64,000 nt of DNA, taken from Oceanospirillum beijerinckii DSM 7166. GTDB taxonomy: Bacteria; Pseudomonadota; Gammaproteobacteria; Pseudomonadales; Halomonadaceae. Shown here in pieces: positions 25,450 through 35,499 of this stretch. The notes under the pieces were generated by a model. That model saw nothing but the letters and a program-made list of their open reading frames with translations. It ran no database searches and was not told where the DNA came from. Position 1 is the first letter of the stretch. Each line of letters begins with the position of its first letter. The stretch is taken from assembly GCF_000422425.1 (NCBI RefSeq), contig NZ_AULT01000023.1, positions 1 through 64,000 of the forward strand, read 5' to 3'. A program made the position numbers and the translations under genes.

Positions 25450-28400
25450 TTAGTTCAATTCAGTAAACACGCCCAGCAACGGGTGATAAAACCACTGCTC
25501 TTGCGTTTCTTTCTCTCTTAAACGAATCTCTGCAAACACTCTGCTGCACAACACTAAAGGCCAGTCCAAATGCTCTGCCTGCTGGATAATCAACTCTGCA
25601 GGGTCGTTACTGATCCAAGGCATAACACCTTGACCTAACTCCAGATTCTCTAGCTGATTAAAGCTTTCCCCTCTGGGATTTGGTTCACCATTGGGCAGAT
25701 ATTCATAAAAAGCCGGTTCGTCCAGTTCGTCTTCCATATGAAGCACAAAACATTCGTCCGGGTTGGATTGTCGGAATCGGGAGCGACGTTGAATTTCGTA
25801 ATTCCAATGGGCGTTTTGCTGCCACCAACGGGCGGCATAGAGAGGGATTTTTTCGTGACCAAACAAGTGAGCATTTAGATGCGCATGTTCCAGATCGACT
25901 AAGTTACCTTGAGCATCCAAAGTCTCAGCAGGCAAGATACGTGGTTCAGCGTTGATAGTTTGATACTGACTGGTTTGCAGAGTTTCTGTCAGGTCTTTAC
26001 TGATCAGGTTAAACACTGAGGACTCAAAGCCCGGTCGGGTATAAGCTACCGAACTGCCTTTTAGAGCTCGGATATTCTTATTCAGGATGAACAGATTAGG
26101 GCTTTTCGGTTGCTGGCGACGATGACGCATTATTCGCCCTGCTAACTGAATCAGAGAACGCATTGAACTGGGCTCTGCAATTGCCCAGTCATAATCATGA
26201 TCTCTACCAACTTCAGTCACTGCAGTTCCCAGCACGACAAACAGATGGTTTTGCTCTGGGTATTTATTTAGAAGGGGCTGTACGTTTTTATCCTGCCAAA
26301 CGGCTTCTGCATTATTACGATCCAGCACTCTATCCAATACTGTTTCTATATTGGAACGCATCAATAATGGATATTGAGAGTGATACACCACAAAGTGCAG
26401 GCGGTAGTTCTCTGGCATCGGCTGCGCTAATAGCTGTTGTGCGACAGCAACCATAGGATTGATATTCGCCATACGAATCAGGCCAAAGGAGACTTTTTTA
26501 TCCTGTGTGCTTGCTTGGTCTGTAGCAGACGCTGCTTTCTTTGTACCAGCCAGAACACCACTATCAGGTTTAACAACACTAGCAGACTGATTAACAATAC
26601 TATGATGCTGCTGATGCAGTGAAATCATCGCCTGATGCAAACATTGCGCAACGCTATCAATCACTTGATCCGTTTCAGAACCATCATTCTGAACCTTTAA
26701 CAGTTCTGCCCAACGTAATGGCTGACTTTTCGCCTGCAGGTTTTTAATGCGCTGTTTAACAAAATTCAGATGCTGTACTGCAAAGGCGTTGTCATCTGCA
26801 AAATCTCCGTGATCGACAGAAAACTCATCAAACCAGGCACAAGGCACTGTTTGTTGATTATCCGGTTGCTGACCACAGGCTTTATTAAACTGATTGCGTC
26901 CCTCCAGATAGGCCTGATACAAGGCTCTAATCAAATCCGGCGGTAACGTGGCTGAAGACAGTAAGACTCGTGAACCCAACATGCCCGCCCAGTTCACTAA
27001 ACGACATAACGCTGGTAGATCTTCTAAACCAAAATCATCGGGTTCATCCAATACCAGATCTGAGGTCAGCAAGCGCAGCATAGGCGCAATCTGTTTGCCA
27101 CCGCGACTGGCTTCTGTGGCGGGCATCAGATAATCAATGGTGCTCACCAATACAGGCGCGCTTACCAATTGATGAACCTTAGATTTTCTTTCAGATTGCT
27201 GTTGTAACCAGCGACTTAACAGGCCATCTTCCAGAGAACCTTCGTAACGTACATGATGACTGTCATCTATCAGGGCTTCTTCCGATTCACTACCGGATAG
27301 TGACAGTTGCTCTAACAAAGAAAGCTTTTGCTCCTGAGCCGAAAGTACTTTTGCTGCTTCCGGCTTGTTTTTCTGCTGATGTAACTGGCGCACGGCCTGC
27401 GAACCCACCAGCACTGCAAGATCATCCTCTTCCAGGCGCAGCTTTTCCATAAAGGCATCGCCGGTTTGCAGGGTTAGAGTACGTAGCCCCAAGGCAACAC
27501 TAAAGCGACAGCCAGTGCGTTCATTACTCAGGCCATACATAATGCGGGCATTAGCGAAGGTTTTACCGCACCCGGTTGACGCCATATTGATGCCAAAAAA
27601 GCCCTGCTGTTGAGACTTATTTGCTAGTGCTCTTGCCAACTCATAGGCTTTGTTCTGCCAGGAGAAGCGCGGGATACTGACGCGCTGCTTTAATACCTTC
27701 ATTCGAGACAGCACAGGCAAGCTTTTACGCAAACCCGGCAGTCGTTTCGCAAACAGATAGGCATTATGGCCCACACCGATATTATGCTCATCCAGCTGCT
27801 GTTTAGGTTGGCCGGTGTCTCTATCAGTATTGGCGATAGCGCGATATTTTTTATCCTGCCATTGCGGTGTTGGTTGAGCAGCGGAGTACGCATGATCCGA
27901 TAGCATCAGCACCATACGGGCTAAATGACTACTAAAACGATCCGTTAACCAGCCTTCTGCTCGAAATAAGGTATTTAGGCTTAAAGCTTTTTTCGCCAGG
28001 CTATTGGCTTTTTGACACCAGGTTTTACTGGCAATAGGTGTGTGTTGCGGAAACTGCCAAACTGCTTGCCACTCTTTATCGCTCCAATCATCTGACCACA
28101 GCTGCGGCGAGTTCCAACCGGCATTCACGGCTTTACCAGTGAGTTCAGCAATACGATCTAGTTTTAAACCGGTCGTTAGACCATGGGCTTCACGGGTTTT
28201 CTCAGGATATTCCGGTAAACGATGGTGAGAAACAATCAACCAAGCGACAACACTAGCCACGGGCTGATTAGCCAGAGACTTAAACGGGTTACTGAGTTCT
28301 ACTTTCTGCGTCTGCCCTTGCTTTACTTTTTGCTCCCGTTTGACTTGTTGCAGACTGCTTATTAGTTCTGCTTCGTGATCAGGATTGATGGCACTTAGCT

Positions 28401-28917
28401 TCTCTAACCATTCCCTGTCGGACAGTTCACCAACAAAAGCCTGAAACAGACGCAGACTGACCCATTCATGACGAATTGGCTCACTGATTTTGCCTTTATA
28501 GCTGGGTTTTAGTTTGGCCTGAAACAGCTTATTGGCTTTGCCAAAATCATGAAATAGCCCAGCGATACCCGCTAAAAGAGCGGTGGCTTCTGCGGTATGC
28601 CAACCGTTTTCATCTTCTGATCTTAGAATATTTCGCGAGGTCGTATTGGTGGGTACAGCACCTTCGGTATTAAATTTTCCGGCGTTACCGACAATCCATA
28701 TCAGCTCGCTGTGGTCTCGACCTCTGATCCAATGGCAAGCGACAGCAGTATTACGACGGGCACTCTTTTTTAGCAACTTACGTAGTGTGGCTAAACCTGC
28801 CATAGTGATGGGCGTTTGCCAGGTTCTATCTCCACGTCGCTCAGCAAATTGATCCAGAATACGTCGGGTTTCTTTCAGCGCCTGTTTACTGCATTGAGAG
28901 ACCAATAAGACATTCAT
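25450..28917 (-). CDS. cas3: Cas2-Cas3 fusion nuclease-helicase
   Basis: This 1155-residue protein is the I-F specific fusion. Residues 1-95 are the Cas2 domain (MNVLLVSQCSKQALKETRRILDQFAER). The HD nuclease follows, with GLFHDFGKANKLFQ (HD at 123-124). Superfamily 2 helicase motifs include MASTGCGKTFANARIMYGL, DLVLDEPDDF and, near 940-960, AGRIMRHRRQ. It degrades target DNA recruited by Cascade and works with Cas1 in spacer acquisition. It overlaps cas1 by 4 bp, and all motifs are intact. Confidence 0.97.
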   Translation of the reverse strand: MNVLLVSQCSKQALKETRRILDQFAERRGDRTWQTPITMAGLATLRKLLKKSARRNTAVACHWIRGRDHSELIWIVGNAGKFNTEGAVPTNTTSRNILRSEDENGWHTAEATALLAGIAGLFHDFGKANKLFQAKLKPSYKGKISEPIRHEWVSLRLFQAFVGELSDREWLEKLSAINPDHEAELISSLQQVKREQKVKQGQTQKVELSNPFKSLANQPVASVVAWLIVSHHRLPEYPEKTREAHGLTTGLKLDRIAELTGKAVNAGWNSPQLWSDDWSDKEWQAVWQFPQHTPIASKTWCQKANSLAKKALSLNTLFRAEGWLTDRFSSHLARMVLMLSDHAYSAAQPTPQWQDKKYRAIANTDRDTGQPKQQLDEHNIGVGHNAYLFAKRLPGLRKSLPVLSRMKVLKQRVSIPRFSWQNKAYELARALANKSQQQGFFGINMASTGCGKTFANARIMYGLSNERTGCRFSVALGLRTLTLQTGDAFMEKLRLEEDDLAVLVGSQAVRQLHQQKNKPEAAKVLSAQEQKLSLLEQLSLSGSESEEALIDDSHHVRYEGSLEDGLLSRWLQQQSERKSKVHQLVSAPVLVSTIDYLMPATEASRGGKQIAPMLRLLTSDLVLDEPDDFGLEDLPALCRLVNWAGMLGSRVLLSSATLPPDLIRALYQAYLEGRNQFNKACGQQPDNQQTVPCAWFDEFSVDHGDFADDNAFAVQHLNFVKQRIKNLQAKSQPLRWAELLKVQNDGSETDQVIDSVAQCLHQAMISLHQQHHSIVNQSASVVKPDSGVLAGTKKAASATDQASTQDKKVSFGLIRMANINPMVAVAQQLLAQPMPENYRLHFVVYHSQYPLLMRSNIETVLDRVLDRNNAEAVWQDKNVQPLLNKYPEQNHLFVVLGTAVTEVGRDHDYDWAIAEPSSMRSLIQLAGRIMRHRRQQPKSPNLFILNKNIRALKGSSVAYTRPGFESSVFNLISKDLTETLQTSQYQTINAEPRILPAETLDAQGNLVDLEHAHLNAHLFGHEKIPLYAARWWQQNAHWNYEIQRRSRFRQSNPDECFVLHMEDELDEPAFYEYLPNGEPNPRGESFNQLENLELGQGVMPWISNDPAELIIQQAEHLDWPLVLCSRVFAEIRLREKETQEQWFYHPLLGVFTELN

Positions 28918-29891
28918 GGTGTCTCTTCTCCCAACGCAAGGGCAATAGACTGTAGGCTATCAATCATAAAATCCAGAGACTCCGTGCGTGTCAGTGCCTC
29001 GATACAGTTGCGACGAAACTCTTGTTCTTCATCACCACGCACTGCGGAAATAAACGCCTGGGGTAGAATCACCGCATCTTTAACTAAATCTGCCGCATCA
29101 AAAACCAAGCCTCCCCGGCGAGTTTTTCCATGAAGTACCGCCAAACCATGGGGCAAACCTAATACCCAGGTTGCTGTCGCCCCCAGACCATAAGCCAGAT
29201 AGTTACCATGATCTAAAAAGCGGTTGGCCAGATCCGTGCCAGTACCACGTTTAGCACGGGTAAAATCACCATAATTCAGGGTTTGCGCGGCAAGCTTAAA
29301 CAGCTGTTTGGTTAAACGGGCCTCTTCCGTCAGTAGATGACTTACATCACCACATGATGCGACTTTCTCCGCACTGCTGGTCAATAAAGGAATGAGCACA
29401 TCGGCATCAATAACAAAGCCCGCATCTTTTAACGGATGACTCTCCAACCAGGATCTCTTTAACCGCTCTAAACGTAAGAATTGAATCTTCTTTGCAGCTT
29501 CCAGACGTTTTTCATCATCAAACCAGAACCTTACCCAGGCTTGCAGGTATTCGGTGGGACGATATTCACTCTGGGGGGACATCCAGGCCACTTCGATATC
29601 GACCTCATTAGCACTAAAAAGAGGTGTGCCACCTCCGCCACAGAACCCCACTAACACACCGGCTTTTGCCAATTCACGCATCGCCGCCTGAGTGATCGAA
29701 GTCCCCGTACCCAACAATATCGTCGTGGTATTAGCGATAGGAATATTCCAATACAGTGAGCGTTTGCCTTCATCAGTGACATATTCCACTCGCCCACCGT
29801 TCACCAGCACCCGGCAGTGTTCCAGGTAATAAAGATTAGCCCGCTTGGAATGAAGTATGGTTTTCAGATCGGACGGCGAAAGATCCTGCAT
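28914..29891 (-). CDS. cas1: CRISPR integrase Cas1 (type I-F)
   Basis: Cas1 inserts new spacers next to the leader. The start is set at ATG 29889-29891 (MQDLSPSDLKTILHSKRANLYYLEHCRVLVNGGRVEYV), giving 325 residues, the usual I-F length; an in-frame start 34 codons upstream would add an unrelated Cys-rich stretch. Catalytic-region markers are visible: TEEARLTKQLFKLAAQTLNYGDFTR with the acidic residue, and LPHGLAVLHGKTRRGGLVFDAADLVKD with histidine and aspartate. It is the first gene of the cas operon. Confidence 0.96.
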   Translation of the reverse strand: MQDLSPSDLKTILHSKRANLYYLEHCRVLVNGGRVEYVTDEGKRSLYWNIPIANTTTILLGTGTSITQAAMRELAKAGVLVGFCGGGGTPLFSANEVDIEVAWMSPQSEYRPTEYLQAWVRFWFDDEKRLEAAKKIQFLRLERLKRSWLESHPLKDAGFVIDADVLIPLLTSSAEKVASCGDVSHLLTEEARLTKQLFKLAAQTLNYGDFTRAKRGTGTDLANRFLDHGNYLAYGLGATATWVLGLPHGLAVLHGKTRRGGLVFDAADLVKDAVILPQAFISAVRGDEEQEFRRNCIEALTRTESLDFMIDSLQSIALALGEETP

Positions 29892-30034
29892 TGGCTTGTG
29901 CTCTCTATTCCTTGATTGACGGATCACATTGCAACGTTTGCGCGGGGTACAAATCAGGCAAAGTCCGTTTCTGGCTGGATATTTTTTGTTCAACTGGTTG
30001 AGCAGCGTAGCGGATTTATCGGCGGGATAAAACT

Positions 30035-30055
30035 GTTATAAATCAACTTTATAAC
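30035..30055. promoter_or_regulatory. Inverted repeat upstream of the cas operon
   Basis: Perfect 8-bp arms GTTATAAA and TTTATAAC separated by 5 bp, 144 bp before the cas1 start. Placement suggests an operator for cas expression, but no matching regulator is known here. Confidence 0.45.
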
Positions 30056-30248
30056 GACAGATAGACGCGATATAAGCGATCTTTACGTCATTTAAGGTCG
30101 CACAATTGTTTGCAAGCTCTATGGCTGTTTAATTCCAGCAATATCAAACTATTTGACATAAATGGCGTTATCAAAAGGTATAAATCATCCAATATCACAC
30201 TGAAAAACTTCGTTGTGAGATCAATCTTTCAGCGGTGCCAGCCCGTCG

Positions 30249-30431
30249 TTATACCATTGAGTTTTCAGCTTTGGATCTGGTCGATGCCATCGCGGGAAAC
30301 GAGAAATACGGGTTTATCCTATTGTCGTTGATCCCAGGGGTTCTGGCAGCTTCAGCTACTTTGTAATCTTGTTCAGGCACTAATGCACGGGCATCCCGTT
30401 TAAATGCTTTGATGTCACTTTTTCTTGTCAT
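30249..30431 (-). pseudogene. Remnant of an IS3-family OrfA
   Basis: The 60-codon frame starts TRKSDIKAFKRDARALVPEQDYKVAEAARTPGINDNRIN, the N-terminal helix-turn-helix of IS3-family OrfA proteins. After that the sequence is unrelated and stops, so two thirds of OrfA and all of OrfB are missing. No terminal repeats were found. It lies between the cas operon promoter and the hybrid kinase gene, in a 660-bp region with no other gene, and indicates past insertion at the edge of the CRISPR-Cas locus. Confidence 0.65.
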
Positions 30432-30553
30432 CACTTTCTCTCCAGCTAAGAAGATTATCCTTAACTGGACTGGTTATCTATCAGGCTATCTCACAGACAT
30501 AAGGCTGGATTAAAGCGCCCAATGAATTATGCTGTGAAAGTAACCATTTGATC

Positions 30554-33500
30554 ATGAAGAAAAAGCAGCCCACTATGCCGGTATCTCAAGGCTCAGAGAA
30601 GAGCGCCACTAAGAACTATCAGTCCCTCAGCCTCCGCTTGGTTCTATGGTTCCTGTTGTTATCTTTGGTGCCATTAATTTTGGTGTCTTCACTCAGCTAT
30701 CAGCAAGCCAGTGATTCCCTGGTAACTTCAGCAAAAAGAGAACTGACACACTCATCGCAGCTTACTATTCGTTTTATCAATAACTGGTTTGACTATCGCT
30801 TTGCAGATCTGCATTTTCAGGCAGAAGATGCGAGTAACGCTCAGTTGTTACAGAGTCTATCCAAGGGGCTAACAGACAGTACTCTGTCGGTTTCACAGTA
30901 TGTCAATAGTGAGAGCTGGAGCAACCGGGCAACGGCCTTACAAGATGGATTAATGTCTCTTTTCAGGCGCTACGACTATGTTGCAGATATTTACCTCATT
31001 GATTTAGAAGGCAATATTCTTTTCAGCAGTACTAAAGGCAATGACTTTGGTCAAAATATATATACGCCACCCATACGCTACACCCGTTTTGCCAGCACGG
31101 TAAAACGCACCCTTCAATCTGGAGAAGTGCTATTTTCTGATATGGAACGTTACCCTGCACCGGGTAGCCCTATGGCAGGCTTTTTAACCGCACCACTACA
31201 AGATACAGAAGGTAAAAGGCTGGGAGTGTTGGCAATCAGACTCAACCTTGATCGCATCTTTGCTATGTTAAAATCGGGTCGCGTTGAAAATAGCTCCATT
31301 GCGCACTACCTGCTGGCTGAGAATGGAGTTTTGCGTACCCCTATCGAAAATAACTGGGATGATGTGCTACATCGGAAAGTTAATACCGCTCAGTACCAAC
31401 ACTTTTTAGACAGTAACCCTTTACAAAAACTGGTTGCGGGTGACTACCTGGGCCCTGACGGTACAAGGGTGATTGGTACTCATAACGTTATACATATCGC
31501 CAATGTGAATTGGATTCTGGTCAGTGAGATTGATCGAACAGAAGCGCTTGAATCGGCCCACTGGCTGGGCCGGATTACTTTGTATCTGGTGCTACTCACA
31601 ACATTGGTTGTGTTGATACTGGCCTTTGTGGTGGCCCGACGCATCACCAATCCTATCGTTAAACTCGTCAATGTCAGTAAAGCTGTTGCAGCGGGTGAAA
31701 CCAATCAGCAGGTTGAGATCAAGGCCCGTGACGAGATTGGTCAACTGGCCGATGCATTTAACCATATGCTGGAGGTTAAACTAATCCAGCAGCAAGCCCT
31801 GGAAGCTAGCCGACAGAAATCAGAAGAGGCGTTGAAAGATCTTGCAGAACAGCAATTTGCTTTTGATCAACACTCTATTGTTGCCATTACCAATGTTCGG
31901 GGCGATATCACATACGCCAATGATAAGTTTGCTGAGATCAGTGGTTACCGTCAGGAGGAATTAATCGGCAGTAACCATCGCATCCTCAACTCGGGCCATC
32001 ACTCCACTGCTTTTTTTAAGGAGATGTATCAAAAGATAGCCCGGGGCGGTGTCTGGCATGGCGAAATCTGTAATCGTGCCAAAGCCGGTCACTTGTATTG
32101 GGTTGATACCACGATCGTGCCTTTTAAAGGAGACGACGGCAAACCCGAGAGCTACATTGCAATACGTACAGATGTGACGCAACGTAAACAAGCAGAACAG
32201 GCAATGAGCGAAGCCAAAGAGCAAGCTGAACAAGCTGCAAAAGCGAAAAGTGAGTTTTTAGCCAGTATGAGTCACGAAATACGTACGCCCATGAATGGTG
32301 TACTGGGCATGCTGGGACTACTAAAAAACACACCATTAAATGAAGACCAGCAGCATAAAGTCCGTATTGCGCAAAGCAGTGCTGAATCGCTACTCACCCT
32401 GATCAACGATATTCTTGATTTCTCCAAAGTAGATGCGGGCAAACTGGAACTTGAAAGCCTGGACTTCGATCTGAGAGAGGTTTTAGGAGATTTTACCGAC
32501 AGTATTGCCATACAAACGCAGGAGAAAGGTTTGGAGCTGATTCTTGATCTTTCTCAACTGGATGATTCAGGCGTTAAGGGTGACCCGACCCGTATTCGTC
32601 AGATTTTAACCAATCTCGTGGGTAACGCTATTAAGTTCACTCATAAGGGTGAGATTATTATTAGTGCATCACTGACCCCAACGTCCAACGGCCAGCTAAG
32701 ACTGAACTGCTCTGTTACCGATACCGGTATCGGCATTCCTAAAGAGAAGATCAGTCATCTGTTTGACTCTTTCAGCCAGGTCGATAGCTCAACCACACGC
32801 AAATACGGTGGTACAGGTTTAGGGCTGGCGATTTGTAAAAAACTATGCCGACTGATGGGGGGGGATATTTGGGTCAATAGCCAGCAGGGCAAAGGTAGCA
32901 GCTTTTCCTTCTATATCATTATGAAGAAGGGACACTCCCAACAACACAATCAGCCTAAGATCAATTTTAATCGCCTGCGCTTATTGATTGCCGACAGCAA
33001 TCAAACCCACCGAGAGATTTTAGCTAAACAGTTAAGACTCTGGGGGGCTTCGGTCGCTGAAGCTTCAAATGGCAACGCCGTGCTTAATGTGTGTAAACAA
33101 CACTTAGCAGACCATAACACAGTCTTTGATGCTATTTTTATCGATAGCCAGCTCAGTCAGATCGCAGGAAAGGATCTGGGCATGGATCAGCGGTTTAATC
33201 AGATTCCTCTGATCCTGATGCACTCTATCTCTGATAATCAGCATATCTATAAAGAAGCTGGCCAACACTTCTGTGCCTGCATCCAAAAACCGGCGACCAG
33301 CTCGGATATCATGAATGCCATAATGCTTACTCAGGGAGAACACTTTCAACTCAATGATCTGTCAGTGGCAACAACAGGAGATAGCAAAGCTGACAATCAT
33401 CGCAGGCATTGGCCCGAGCACTGTAGAATTCTTCTGGTAGAAGATAACCAGGTTAATCAGATGGTTGCAACCGGCATTCTCAATGAGATAGGGCTCGACG

Positions 33501-34546
33501 TCGATATCGCCAATAATGGTCAGGAAGCGTTAGCTATCCTGCAAAAAGCACCCAACACCTATCACCTGATCTTAATGGACTGCCAGATGCCCATAATGGA
33601 TGGCTATGTTGCCACTCATAAAATACGCAATAGCTCACCGGAAGAGGGTTATAGCCACACACCTATTATCGCGATGACAGCAAACGCGATGGCAGGAGAC
33701 AAAGAAAAGTGCCTTGCAGCCGGAATGGATGATTATCTGTCCAAGCCTATCGATTCGAGTATTCTGATTTCCATATTAAGAAAGTGGCTACCCGAAGTTG
33801 AGCAAGATACCAATACGGACAAAGAGAATACTAAGAACACAGATGCAGCGACTCAACTAGCTCTGGCAGATCTAAGCCAAACAGATAGCCGCATCAATTC
33901 TGTAGACGCCACCGAAGCGACGTCAGATCAACCGGATCTGGTCTGGGATCAGGAAGCCGTGCTCAAGCGTATTATGGGGCAGAAAGAGTTGTTATTGGCT
34001 CTGGTCGATGCATTTCAGATCGATTTGCCCCCGCTGCTGAGCCAACTAAGGGAAGCCATTAACAACAATGACCTGCCTCTGGTGAAGTTTAATGCCCATA
34101 CCATTAAGGGATTGGCAGGGAATTTATCTGCTCTGGAGCTACAAAGCCATGCATTAGCCCTGGAAAAGGCAGCTGAACAACATTCAAATCAACTGGATCA
34201 GCAAATGAAGATCCTGGAACAAAGTAGTGATAGACTGAACGAAGTACTAAAAAGCTTTCAATATCAACAAAATAACATCACCACAGATCAAGGCGGTAGC
34301 CACGAGTTAAGTGATCTTCTTTCCTGCCTCTATACTAAACTTGAAAGCGGTGAATATATTGACCCTGAAGAACTGACGCTCCTGCGCCAGCACAATACCG
34401 ATCCTGACCTGCGACAAGGGCTCGACCGACTACTGCAACAGATCAACCAGTTTGATTTTGTAGCAGCGATAAGCACACTACGAGAGATTAATAACCATAG
34501 TTCCTTGTCGGAAAGAACAGAACAAACAGGCCGCAAAGGCGAATAA
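30554..34546 (+). CDS. Hybrid sensor histidine kinase with PAS, two receivers and Hpt
   Basis: About 1330 residues. Order: membrane segment (~28-50), periplasmic sensor of dCache type, second membrane segment (~340-362), HAMP (~363-415), PAS (SIVAITNVRGDITYANDKFAEISGY, ~435) with a PAC-like end, HisKA with ASMSHEIRTPMNG (phospho-His ~574), HATPase (NLVGNAIKFTH, GTGLGLAICKKL), a divergent receiver (LLIADSNQ, IFIDSQL), a canonical receiver (ILLVEDNQVNQ, LILMDCQMPIMDG, DDYLSKPI) and a C-terminal Hpt (NAHTIKGLAGN). It is an ArcB/BarA-type phosphorelay sensor. The start is ATG 30554; TTG 30548 is less likely. The downstream REC-GGDEF gene is probably its output. The signal is unknown. Confidence 0.93.
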   Translation: MKKKQPTMPVSQGSEKSATKNYQSLSLRLVLWFLLLSLVPLILVSSLSYQQASDSLVTSAKRELTHSSQLTIRFINNWFDYRFADLHFQAEDASNAQLLQSLSKGLTDSTLSVSQYVNSESWSNRATALQDGLMSLFRRYDYVADIYLIDLEGNILFSSTKGNDFGQNIYTPPIRYTRFASTVKRTLQSGEVLFSDMERYPAPGSPMAGFLTAPLQDTEGKRLGVLAIRLNLDRIFAMLKSGRVENSSIAHYLLAENGVLRTPIENNWDDVLHRKVNTAQYQHFLDSNPLQKLVAGDYLGPDGTRVIGTHNVIHIANVNWILVSEIDRTEALESAHWLGRITLYLVLLTTLVVLILAFVVARRITNPIVKLVNVSKAVAAGETNQQVEIKARDEIGQLADAFNHMLEVKLIQQQALEASRQKSEEALKDLAEQQFAFDQHSIVAITNVRGDITYANDKFAEISGYRQEELIGSNHRILNSGHHSTAFFKEMYQKIARGGVWHGEICNRAKAGHLYWVDTTIVPFKGDDGKPESYIAIRTDVTQRKQAEQAMSEAKEQAEQAAKAKSEFLASMSHEIRTPMNGVLGMLGLLKNTPLNEDQQHKVRIAQSSAESLLTLINDILDFSKVDAGKLELESLDFDLREVLGDFTDSIAIQTQEKGLELILDLSQLDDSGVKGDPTRIRQILTNLVGNAIKFTHKGEIIISASLTPTSNGQLRLNCSVTDTGIGIPKEKISHLFDSFSQVDSSTTRKYGGTGLGLAICKKLCRLMGGDIWVNSQQGKGSSFSFYIIMKKGHSQQHNQPKINFNRLRLLIADSNQTHREILAKQLRLWGASVAEASNGNAVLNVCKQHLADHNTVFDAIFIDSQLSQIAGKDLGMDQRFNQIPLILMHSISDNQHIYKEAGQHFCACIQKPATSSDIMNAIMLTQGEHFQLNDLSVATTGDSKADNHRRHWPEHCRILLVEDNQVNQMVATGILNEIGLDVDIANNGQEALAILQKAPNTYHLILMDCQMPIMDGYVATHKIRNSSPEEGYSHTPIIAMTANAMAGDKEKCLAAGMDDYLSKPIDSSILISILRKWLPEVEQDTNTDKENTKNTDAATQLALADLSQTDSRINSVDATEATSDQPDLVWDQEAVLKRIMGQKELLLALVDAFQIDLPPLLSQLREAINNNDLPLVKFNAHTIKGLAGNLSALELQSHALALEKAAEQHSNQLDQQMKILEQSSDRLNEVLKSFQYQQNNITTDQGGSHELSDLLSCLYTKLESGEYIDPEELTLLRQHNTDPDLRQGLDRLLQQINQFDFVAAISTLREINNHSSLSERTEQTGRKGE

Positions 34547-34581
34547 TAAAGGAACAGGGTTAAGTGAAGGAGAAAGGCTAC

Positions 34582-35457
34582 ATGGCGGATAAGCCCGTGA
34601 TTCTGGTTGTCGATGATGCTCCTGTGAATATCCAGGTACTGGCAGCCTGTTTAAAAGAAAACTATCAGCTAAAGATAGCCACTAATGGTGCTCGTTGTCT
34701 TGAGCTGGCCACCTGCGCGCCTGTACCGGATCTCATCCTGCTGGATATTGAGATGCCTGATATGGGAGGCTATGAGGTGTGCCAACATCTCAAACAGCAC
34801 AATGATACCAAGAATATTCCTATCATTTTTGTGACTGCCCGTGATGCTGATCAGGATGAAGAATATGGCTTACATCTGGGCGCTGTAGACTACATCACCA
34901 AGCCTATTCGCCCCGCCATCGTACAGGCACGGGTCAGAACACAGATCACCCTGAAACAGCAACGGGATATGCTGCAAAACCTGGCTTTGCATGATCAGCT
35001 GACCGATCTCTACAATCGTCACTATTTGATGGAAGCCGCAGAACAGAAGATTGCTGAATCAAAGCGTTATCTCTTCCCATTAAGCCTGCTGATGATAGAT
35101 GTAGACCACTTTAAACAGGTCAATGATCAGCATGGTCATACCACCGGCGATAGTGTACTGAAAGCAATCGCTAAAATATTGCAGGAACAGAGCCGAAAAG
35201 ATGATATCGCCGCTCGTATAGGCGGGGAAGAGTTCGTCCTTTTACTAGGGCGATGTAGCCTGCCATCCGCATTACAACGGGCGGAGCAACTGCGGCAGGC
35301 CATCGAAGCGGCACAGCCCGAAGGCCTGACCGTTACAGTCAGCATAGGCGTAGCGGAGCTTAGTGAAGGGCAAAGCTTCGACAGTATGCTAAGTCTGGCC
35401 GATAACCGCCTGTACCAAGCCAAGGCTCAGGGACGTAATCGTGTCATCGCGACTTAA
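34582..35457 (+). CDS. Response regulator diguanylate cyclase (REC-GGDEF)
   Basis: About 291 residues. The receiver domain (1-120) shows acidic D11-D12, phospho-acceptor D55 in LILLDIEMPD and the lysine in YITKPIRP. A GGDEF domain follows (LHDQLTDLYNRHYL, MIDVDHFKQVNDQHGHTTGD, RIGGEEFVLLLG), with the active GGEEF form. It would make cyclic di-GMP when phosphorylated, PleD/WspR fashion. AAGGAGAAAGG lies 4 bases before ATG 34582; a GTG six codons earlier would put the ribosome site inside the gene. It follows the hybrid kinase by 35 bp, so they form an operon and likely a phosphorelay. Confidence 0.93.
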   Translation: MADKPVILVVDDAPVNIQVLAACLKENYQLKIATNGARCLELATCAPVPDLILLDIEMPDMGGYEVCQHLKQHNDTKNIPIIFVTARDADQDEEYGLHLGAVDYITKPIRPAIVQARVRTQITLKQQRDMLQNLALHDQLTDLYNRHYLMEAAEQKIAESKRYLFPLSLLMIDVDHFKQVNDQHGHTTGDSVLKAIAKILQEQSRKDDIAARIGGEEFVLLLGRCSLPSALQRAEQLRQAIEAAQPEGLTVTVSIGVAELSEGQSFDSMLSLADNRLYQAKAQGRNRVIAT

Positions 35458-35499
35458 CCCCACAGCAAGGCCCTTATTTTCAAAAACTGCACTCCTCAA

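Noticed and set aside
30110-30331. 73-codon plus-strand frame next to the IS3 remnant
   Set aside because: No similarity recognised and no ribosome site; it overlaps the OrfA-like remnant on the other strand.
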